A stretch of DNA of 64,000 nucleotides from Stichopus chloronotus (taxonomy: Eukaryota > Echinodermata > Holothuroidea > Aspidochirotida > Stichopodidae). Below the pieces are notes generated by a model, which worked only from the letters and a program-made list of their open reading frames with translations, ran no database searches and was not told the origin of the DNA. A program made the translations under genes and the position numbers. Below, piece by piece: positions 59,701 through 64,000 of the stretch. Within the stretch, counting starts at the first letter, position 1; every line of letters begins with the position of its first letter. The DNA is taken from assembly GCA_021234535.1 (NCBI GenBank), contig CM037835.1, positions 8,990,001 through 9,054,000 on the forward strand. Reading direction: 5' to 3'.

Positions 59701-60355
59701 GCAACTATAAATTCTGAGACCATTTTGTGGCACAAGGACTTCTAGCCACTGCAGGTTGTTTGAAAAGTGACACTGATTTTTGAGGGCTGACAATGACTTA
59801 TACCAGTTGAGAGGACCAGACACAAATGTGAAACACCTTCAAGTCAATTATGTGATTGAACGTTTAAAGAAAAATGCGAGGGGAAGTCTATACATAATAT
59901 CAAAAACATTTGTATTGGAAAGTTAGAACATGTCAGATTGTGGATTTTGGTTTTAGTGCACAGAGATGGAATTTTGTGTTGCAATTAGTCACATTCGTTA
60001 ACATGTTAGGAATTTTGAAAATGGCATAGACTAGAACACTGTGAAGGCAGGATCGGACTAACTTCAAGACATTAATTTTATCAGTCAAGAAGATGACTGC
60101 TTCATTAAACCTCTGCTGGTGAAACTGTTTCCCTTTGGATTAACAATCCAGCATTATATGCATACAGCAGTAAGAAGATAGATGAACACTCATTACCATC
60201 TGCATCTTCACCAGTGGCTTCATCTGCCCATGAACCAGGCTTGCTTGCTACCACAAAGGTGGAACCAGGAGCAGCTGTTACTCCAGGAGAATCTGCTAGA
60301 AATTCGTTTAGGTTTAGAGTCACCCCTTTCTTCTTTCCCTTTTTCTTTGAACTAC
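40326..60355 (-). CDS. EIF4B: Eukaryotic translation initiation factor 4B, 12 coding exons, extreme N-terminus uncertain
   Basis: eIF4B stimulates the eIF4A helicase and helps recruit the 43S complex to capped mRNA in the cytoplasm. Exons on the minus strand, in order: 60355-60197, 59116-58923, 58355-58245, 56365-56323, 53867-53766, 51711-51091, 50307-50242, 48376-48145, 46831-46740, 45856-45515, 45134-45025, 40376-40326. Every junction matches in phase; the sum is 2,123 nt (about 707 aa), longer than the roughly 611 aa of human eIF4B because of one expanded repeat exon. Domains in order: basic N-terminus with NLNEFLAD and SKPGSWADE; one RRM (RNP2 YLGNIPF, RNP1 KGFCYAEV); a DRYG-like region rebuilt as YDDRRGG repeats; [12 protein letters not shown]; a Ser/Arg-rich stretch; [15 protein letters not shown]; a Lys/Pro-rich tail. 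One intron is GC-AG. The start codon exon is either the 7-nt candidate at 60586-60592 or outside the window. Confidence 0.95.
41560..42110 (+). repeat. Helentron-like repeat, copy A (three diverged tandem units, CA microsatellite, terminal hairpin)
   Basis: Three related units of about 132-136 bp, each with a TGACCTTTGACCTCCAT-like core (41646, 41778 perfect, 41914) and a GATCATCTACTCA block. A short (CA)n near 42043-42058 follows, then TGCATAGATTCC and a perfect 10-bp hairpin at 42076-42102 (ATTCCTTGCC / GGCAAGGAAT). The hairpin is followed by AAAAAACTAG. Confidence 0.75.
43979..44703 (+). repeat. 145-bp tandem array, five units, with DR1 nuclear-receptor motifs
   Basis: The core TGACCTTTGACCT sits at 44003, 44148, 44293, 44438 and 44583, exactly 145 bases apart with no indels. 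Units 2, 3 and 4 are perfect AGGTCA-A-AGGTCA on the minus strand; units 1 and 5 have one substitution each. Other fixed words are AACAATAGGGCACACCTTCT and CTTTCATCGGACTTTCC. It belongs to the same family as the arrays at 41560 and 53440. Confidence 0.92.
44704..44810 (+). repeat. CA microsatellite and terminal hairpin of repeat copy B
   Basis: (CA)n from about 44711 to 44761, then TGCATAGGTTCC and an imperfect hairpin 44778-44801 (GGTTCCTTTGC / GCAAGGAACC). Same order as in copies A and D. Confidence 0.8.
45025..45134 (-). CDS. EIF4B: eIF4B exon: Lys/Pro-rich C-terminal segment
   Basis: Encodes [20 protein letters not shown] and [17 protein letters not shown]. 110 nt, phase 1 in, 0 out, donor AAG|GTGGGT. 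If this donor were not used, the protein would end four codons later (VGEY then TAA), so an alternative short terminus is possible. Confidence 0.85.
45135..45514 (-). other. eIF4B intron
   Basis: 380 bp, nothing recognised beyond a tandem ACAATTAATCACATTT duplication near 45345-45380. Confidence 0.7.
45515..45856 (-). CDS. EIF4B: eIF4B exon: [10 protein letters not shown] segment
   Basis: Encodes [17 protein letters not shown], a Ser-Pro-rich stretch, [20 protein letters not shown] and a Gly/His-rich end ([17 protein letters not shown]). [14 protein letters not shown] is shared with vertebrates. 342 nt, phase 1 both ends. Confidence 0.96.
45857..46739 (-). other. eIF4B intron
   Basis: 883 bp, AT-rich, nothing recognised. 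Confidence 0.7.
46740..46831 (-). CDS. EIF4B: eIF4B exon: Arg/Ser-rich segment
   Basis: Encodes [20 protein letters not shown] and [10 protein letters not shown], corresponding to the RSRTGSESSQTG region of vertebrate eIF4B. 92 nt, phase 2 in, 1 out, donor CAG|GTACCA. Confidence 0.92.
46832..48144 (-). other. eIF4B intron
   Basis: 1.3 kb, AT-rich, nothing recognised. Confidence 0.7.
48145..48376 (-). CDS. EIF4B: eIF4B exon: [12 protein letters not shown] segment
   Basis: Encodes [20 protein letters not shown], a Ser run, [20 protein letters not shown] and a charged helix ending DVNRRE. The [12 protein letters not shown] motif is diagnostic for eIF4B. 232 nt, phase 1 in, 2 out, donor AAAG|GTGAGG. 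Confidence 0.96.
48377..50241 (-). other. eIF4B GC-AG intron
   Basis: 1.9 kb intron with GC donor (50241-50240 on the minus strand) and TTAG acceptor at 48377-48380. Contains TAGGCCTA words near 49840 and no coding signal. Confidence 0.75.
50242..50307 (-). CDS. EIF4B: eIF4B exon with a GC splice donor
   Basis: Encodes [20 protein letters not shown] and ER. The donor is AGAG|GCAAGT, the consensus of GC-AG introns. It leaves one base (G) that joins AA of the next exon to make Glu; a GT donor two bases or more further on breaks the frame. Acceptor CTGAGCAG. Confidence 0.88.
50308..51090 (-). other. eIF4B intron
   Basis: 783 bp, AT-rich, nothing recognised. Confidence 0.7.
51091..51711 (-). 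CDS. EIF4B: eIF4B exon: expanded YDDRRGG repeat region (DRYG-like)
   Basis: 621 nt encoding about 206 aa made mostly of Gly, Tyr, Asp and Arg. Some 17-19 units of the form GGYDDRRG follow one another, several nearly identical at the DNA level with a 24-base period. It occupies the position of the DRYG repeats that mediate eIF4B self-association and RNA/eIF3 contacts in vertebrates, and so is probably disordered and prone to self-assembly. Phase 1 in and out; acceptor CTTGCAG, donor ATG|GTAAGT. Confidence 0.94.
52235..52370 (+). repeat. Helentron-like repeat, copy C (partial unit)
   Basis: Shares AAATGACCTTTATTTTGGTG, GTCCACCAAAAGCAATAGGG and ATCACCTACCCA with the other copies. It stops where the gag fragment begins. 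Confidence 0.6.
52374..52812 (-). pseudogene. BEL/Pao-type gag fragment (DUF1759-like), frameshifted
   Basis: Upstream part (52812-52558) encodes a charged coiled-coil ([16 protein letters not shown]). A frameshift near 52585 leads into a second frame with [20 protein letters not shown] and [17 protein letters not shown], the pattern of the gag region of BEL/Pao retrotransposons. No protease, RT or LTR is present, so only this fragment survives. Confidence 0.7.
53440..53646 (+). repeat. Helentron-like repeat, copy D (one unit, CA microsatellite, hairpin)
   Basis: Shares CAAAAACAATAGGGATCATC, TACTCAATATGGGCAACCTA and CATACCAA with the 145-bp units, then CA repeats (53576-53604), CTGCATAGATTCC and a hairpin 53621-53646. 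Confidence 0.75.
53766..53867 (-). CDS. EIF4B: eIF4B exon: DRYG-region start
   Basis: Encodes [20 protein letters not shown] and then [14 protein letters not shown], like the TDWRARP segment after the RRM in human eIF4B. 102 nt, phase 1 both ends, donor AGAG|GTATGT. Confidence 0.93.
53868..56322 (-). other. eIF4B intron
   Basis: 2.45 kb, AT-rich, nothing recognised. Confidence 0.7.
56323..56365 (-). CDS. EIF4B: eIF4B exon: C-terminal edge of the RRM (43 nt)
   Basis: Encodes [14 protein letters not shown], equivalent to the LGNRRIRVDVADQ stretch that closes the RRM in vertebrate eIF4B. Phase 0 in, 1 out, donor AAG|GTAAGC. A short exon recovered by homology. Confidence 0.93.
57430..57966 (-). 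pseudogene. Unassigned protein-like reading frame with one internal stop
   Basis: I do not recognise the family. The frame is open from a TAG at 57967-57969 to a stop at 57430, about 178 codons, broken only by TAG at 57652-57654. It has no ATG near its start, so it may be an exon or a transposon fragment. Composition is protein-like, with motifs such as [54 protein letters not shown] and [11 protein letters not shown], and after the stop [16 protein letters not shown]. It lies on the eIF4B strand between RRM exons, but no known eIF4B carries such a segment. The upstream flank is a dispersed repeat also present near 10,340, favouring a mobile-element origin. Confidence 0.35.
57925..58165 (+). 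repeat. Dispersed repeat, copy 2
   Basis: Aligns with 10330-10575 through CCCCAGA(T/C)AGT, TCCCTCCCTCAGCCTG, TTCCTCCACATGTGTAA, ACGAGCT and TAGCTT(A/G)GGGTGAT. Same orientation in both places. Confidence 0.7.
58245..58355 (-). CDS. EIF4B: eIF4B exon: second half of the RRM
   Basis: Encodes [19 protein letters not shown] and [21 protein letters not shown]1 is KGFCYAEV. 37 codons, phase 0 at both ends, acceptor GTTTCAG, donor GAG|GTAAAG. Confidence 0.95.
58356..58922 (-). other. eIF4B intron inside the RRM
   Basis: 567 bp, nothing recognised. Confidence 0.75.
58923..59116 (-). CDS. EIF4B: eIF4B exon: first half of the RRM
   Basis: Encodes [31 protein letters not shown] (RNP2 is YLGNIPF) and [12 protein letters not shown]. 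194 nt, phase 1 in and 0 out, donor AAG|GTAAGT. Confidence 0.95.
59117..60196 (-). other. eIF4B intron
   Basis: 1.08 kb, AT-rich, nothing recognised. Confidence 0.75.
60197..60355 (-). CDS. EIF4B: eIF4B exon: N-terminal basic segment
   Basis: Encodes [20 protein letters not shown] and later [16 protein letters not shown], matching the conserved start of animal eIF4B. Acceptor TTCACAG at the 60355 side, donor ATG|GTAATG; phase 1 in and out. Confidence 0.93.
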
Positions 60356-61544
60356 CTGTGAACACAAAAGGGCACAAAACAAAATGTTAACTCACGACAA
60401 AAATGACATACTAGCAATGACAATGAACTAATGACATATTAACATACGAAAAAGCAACTTAACTAATGATATACTAAGAGACCAAGTTACTTAGAGGGAA
60501 CTGAACTCATGATACAGTTTTACTCATGTTAATCCTAGGCTCAGAACTCATCTCTCAGAGAACACCTCTGTCCCTAAATCCTTACCCTTCATAAGTTTCC
60601 AGTCCCTCTCTATTTTTTTTTTTTTTTCCATATTTATGGATTTTATGCAATTACTTTCATATGTGTGTATTTTCTCTCTCTATTGTAAGTGGAGTGATGA
60701 GTGTTTATAAGGAAAGAAACAGACCAAACCAGTTTGAAAGGCAAAGCAGAATACAGATGTATCGCATCAAGGAATTAATGTATGCATATAATCAGGAATT
60801 TGATGCATATATACTTAAATGTGATCATGTATGTTCCATTCAGAATTACCTGATATAGAGGTACAACCATTAACCACTTATCAAATTGATTGGCAGACCA
60901 CTGGGAGATCACTACCATTTCAAACTTCATGCTGAAATTGTCTTGCAAATCAACAGTTTGCATGAAGTCAAAGTCATGGGCTCAAGTTTTGGTGCCTGCG
61001 CAATGGATTACTCATGCACCAGCTCTGACTGCATTCATAATACCAACATCTGAGAACTATCGCTTGGATTCCGACCGCATGTGCATACAGACCGTAAGCT
61101 AACAGAATTCATGTATGTCCACGTAATCAATTACACTTAGTAGCACTTAATACTTCTTTTCCTTAGGCTATGATTATTCATGCTTTTTTGAGCCAATCAT
61201 CAGATGTTAAGAGAGACTAACAAATATAGGACCTTGGATCTCAGATGAGACAAATCTCTAAGCGTTTGCAGGTGTACAGGTTTGTAGGCCTACGTTAAAC
61301 AGCCGTACATAGCAACACCTGCTAAGAAGATTAAAGCTTTTGTAACAGCAATGCAAGTACTTGACAAATCCTATGCACAAGCTGGTATAAATTGCAACCA
61401 TTAAACCGAACATTGTAAATCAACATTTACTCCTATGTACAAATTATGGTGCATGCACAAACTGCTTCATGTTAGCATCTGTTGTAAAAAGAATAGGCCA
61501 GGCAATATTCAAAATATTCTTGTAACATCCATAATAATATGAAA
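60356..61544. other. eIF4B first intron or upstream region
   Basis: AT-rich with a T tract at 60609-60628. Apart from the 7-nt candidate start exon nothing is recognised. Confidence 0.5.
60586..60592 (-). CDS. EIF4B: Candidate eIF4B start exon (ATG AAG G)
   Basis: The minus strand reads ATGAAGG followed by the donor GTAAGG. This supplies exactly the one base needed by the exon at 60355, giving [12 protein letters not shown]. The context around the ATG is weak (C at -3, T at -1) and the DNA upstream is A-rich, so the true first exon may instead lie beyond 64000. Confidence 0.25.
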
Positions 61545-63925
61545 TAGGGATGCACCGGATCTTGGTCTGGAAACCTGATTTTTTAAAAGTTCCAGGGTCG
61601 GCCAGAACTTTGCGTGGTTCCGGCCGGAACTGCTGGAACTTTTACAATTTTTAATACGTTGTGCTTTTTACTACATCTGAATATTCAAAAAACATATCAA
61701 CTTCATGTTCACCTTCTCAAAATAGTTGGGTACTATTCATGCAACTTATCTTTATTCCACATTGACAAAGAATGGATCTACATGCTCAACTTTATTTTTC
61801 ATATTCCAGCAAAAATTTTTTAACTTTTTCAGATCTCACTGTTAATCCTGACAGTTACTGTACAGGTGATATTACTAGGCATTAAACATACATGCTTAAT
61901 GTTTTGTCATTAACTGTTTTAATAACCTTCAGTAAAATAACTCATCACAAACAGTGTACAGTATGTATGCATCTTGTAGCATATGAAATCCTTTAACAGC
62001 TTAAAATAAAACAAAACATAGTGCAATTCTTCTCTATTTAGTACTGCTTTAGAAGGAACACTTACAGTATTTTAATTACAGACTTCAGTTTTTGGTGCAG
62101 AAAGCTCGTCCCTGGGAACAAAACTGGGCATGAATATGCAAACATAAAAACATATGTACAGTTTGAAATCAGACTTTTCTTCAACTTTTTAAAACATTGG
62201 CAAGAAAACAACAAAACTGGTTCACATAGAAAAACACCCTTTGTCCAAAGTCATTCTTTTATGAGGGGAAATCTTGAAGTGTATGGGGGAGGAACGGACA
62301 TGAACGCTTCTCATCAAAAATGTTGCCAGCTTCTGAAAAAAGTCTTTCTGAGTAAACTGATGAGGCAGCACATGACAGATATCTTTGCGCTACTTTTGAC
62401 AGCTTTGGAAAGACCTTCTTTTTTCACACCAGAATTAAAGTGGATCAGCTGCCTTCTCTAAGATTGTGGGAGATGTCAGGTATCGTTCAACTTCATTTAG
62501 TAATTCTGAGAGCATTGGACCACTTTTCTTCTCAGAATTTCCTCCAGTTGCGTCTGGTATATTGGCATCCTCGTCTTCATAGTAGCACTTCATAGACTCA
62601 CTATGAATTTCGTCCTGAAGAGATGGGGCTGTGTTTGTTGAAGTTTCCGGGTTTTAAATTTCAAGACTTGCTGCATGAAGGTGTATATTGACAATGTCCT
62701 CCTCAGAGACTATAATTTCTTCTTCCTGTTCTGAGTAGGGACTTACATGAACTTCTTCCAGAAGCCACTTTTTTTTAAGTATCTTTCTTCATCTTTAGAA
62801 AACCCAAGGAACAAAGACAGTTGTCAAAACATACTTTTTGTCACTAGGCACATCCAGTTTTGTTGAAGTGAAAAGACACGTACAAAGAGCACTGTGCATT
62901 TCACCTTTCGTAGTTTCAACTCCAGAGTCATTATGAGGTTTGATAGGTAGCCATCTAAAGCAACAGCATGCCGGATCACATCACACATCTCAAAACTAAC
63001 CTGCTTGGTTATTTAAAAAAAAAAGTTGTAGAACCTGCAACACCTTCTCAGTGAGTTTTCATTCACTTGCATTTAGAACAGGAGTGTTATCATGATTGAC
63101 AGCATACAGCTGAATACGAACTCTTCAAATGAAGCCCTCTCTCAAGCATGAAGTAAGCTCTGTTCCATCTTGTGGCCACATCCTGTACAGGATAAAGAGC
63201 TTGTTTCACACCATGCTCACGGTGAAGATTCTTAAATGCACTCAGGGAGAGACGTGAATGATTGAAGTGAGTACTTATTCTTTGAAATTTTGCACCAAGG
63301 TCAATTAGAGTTTGCTGACTCAACATGGAATCTTTCACGAATCAAGATCCAAGAAACTATTTTTTTTTTCTTGACCCTACCAAGATTTTCAAACGTATAG
63401 CCTGATGGGCACCCTGTTCAAAGACACACTTGTTGACTACTGGATGTAAGTCTACCATATATTAAGCTGAGTGTATTTCACTATCAAGGACCCCTTAGTA
63501 GATTGATGAAGAGATGGCAAAGTTTTAGTCTGGGATTATGACAAAGGTACATGCTGCCGATGATTTGTTGCACATGCCACATTGGCCTTGGTTTCTGTTG
63601 TGTTTGGATCCACATGCAATTACCATTTGACTGGTTTAGTCTTTAGACTGATAGGTTTGATTGCACCACAGCAGTAGGCTAGTTAATGCAGTTGCCACAG
63701 GTCTAGGGCCTACCTTATGCAATGAAAATTTACAGCAGATCGTGACTGAAAAATGTTTATTTCTGAACCACCTTTCATCAACAACAATTATCCTGAGTTA
63801 GTCAAAGGAAGCAAGATTATACAGCCAAGGTCTCACCTAGTTAGCTTGGGCCCATGATTATGTAGCTTGTGTTTTCTCAAGTAAGGCCGGAACATGGCCG
63901 GATCAGTGATGGGCTTGGAAAACAG
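61545..63925 (-). mobile_element. Degraded hAT-superfamily DNA transposon
   Basis: Left end 61545-61560 reads TAGGGATGCACCGGAT, typical of a common hAT terminal repeat type. The right end near 63900-63925 has a decayed GGCCGGATCAGTGATGGG. Between them, on the minus strand, are hAT transposase remnants. The right limit is uncertain and no clear 8-bp duplication was found. Confidence 0.6.
62265..63340 (-). pseudogene. hAT transposase remnant (ZBED-like), multiple stops and frameshifts
   Basis: At 63338-63090 the minus strand encodes YPVQDVATRWNRAYFMLERG, the conserved middle of hAT transposases. Further on are SELLNEVERYLTSP, then DPL-stop-FWCEKR, a frameshift, and FPKLSKVAQRYLSCAASS followed by SERLFSEAGNIFDEKRS, the C-terminal dimerisation region. 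Intervening parts contain stops. Not functional. Confidence 0.85.
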
Positions 63926-64000
63926 AGAAAATAATGACTCAAGAACATGCAAGCATTGTGTGTACTTTATTTTGAGTCCTGCTCCTCGACTTCCTCAAGG

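Noticed and set aside
1..64000. tRNA and rRNA genes
   Set aside because: I looked for the GTTCGAATC-type B box and rRNA core words and found no convincing candidate by eye; a tRNAscan run would settle it.

Overview
This window is nuclear DNA from an animal. Both recognisable genes are split into short exons by long AT-rich introns, and about half the sequence is old transposon debris, microsatellites and low-copy repeats. The LINE type, the hAT, Gypsy and BEL/Pao remnants, the frequent AGGCCTA-type words and the two conserved proteins fit a marine invertebrate deuterostome. An echinoderm, perhaps a sea cucumber, is my best guess, but the window alone does not prove it.

Layout. 1-12,500: AT-rich DNA without a recognised gene but with several low-copy repeats. 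12,528-12,949: two candidate first coding exons pointing away from each other (MTTRELYSK on minus, MTANWGEY... on plus), each with an in-frame stop upstream and a good splice donor, so a bidirectional promoter is possible. 13,000-19,500: repeat-rich, with poly-G tracts, a complete 753-bp hAT-type MITE with 8-bp target duplication, a large inverted repeat around it and a foldback element. 20,400-23,230: a decayed Gypsy-type LTR retrotransposon (3' LTR, polypurine tract, integrase) beside an AT-rich tandem repeat. 26,997-36,118: a complete plus-strand gene for ribulose-5-phosphate 3-epimerase (RPE), 7 coding exons, 231 aa, with a CR1/L2-like LINE in intron 4. 40,326-60,355: a minus-strand gene for translation initiation factor eIF4B, 12 coding exons recovered with consistent phases at every junction; only the first few codons are missing or uncertain. 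61,545-63,920: a degraded hAT transposon upstream of, or in intron 1 of, eIF4B.

RPE and eIF4B converge, and poly(A) signals for both strands lie within about 55 bp near 37,020. RPE acts in the cytosolic non-oxidative pentose phosphate pathway. eIF4B is the RRM-containing cofactor of the eIF4A helicase in cap-dependent translation. Nothing suggests a shared pathway; they are ordinary neighbours.

The most unusual items are a 145-bp tandem array carrying perfect AGGTCA-A-AGGTCA (DR1) nuclear-receptor sites inside a repeat family that resembles non-autonomous Helentrons, a GC-AG intron in eIF4B supported by phase and homology, the expanded YDDRRGG repeat exon of eIF4B, the divergent first-exon pair, and an unassigned long reading frame in an eIF4B intron.
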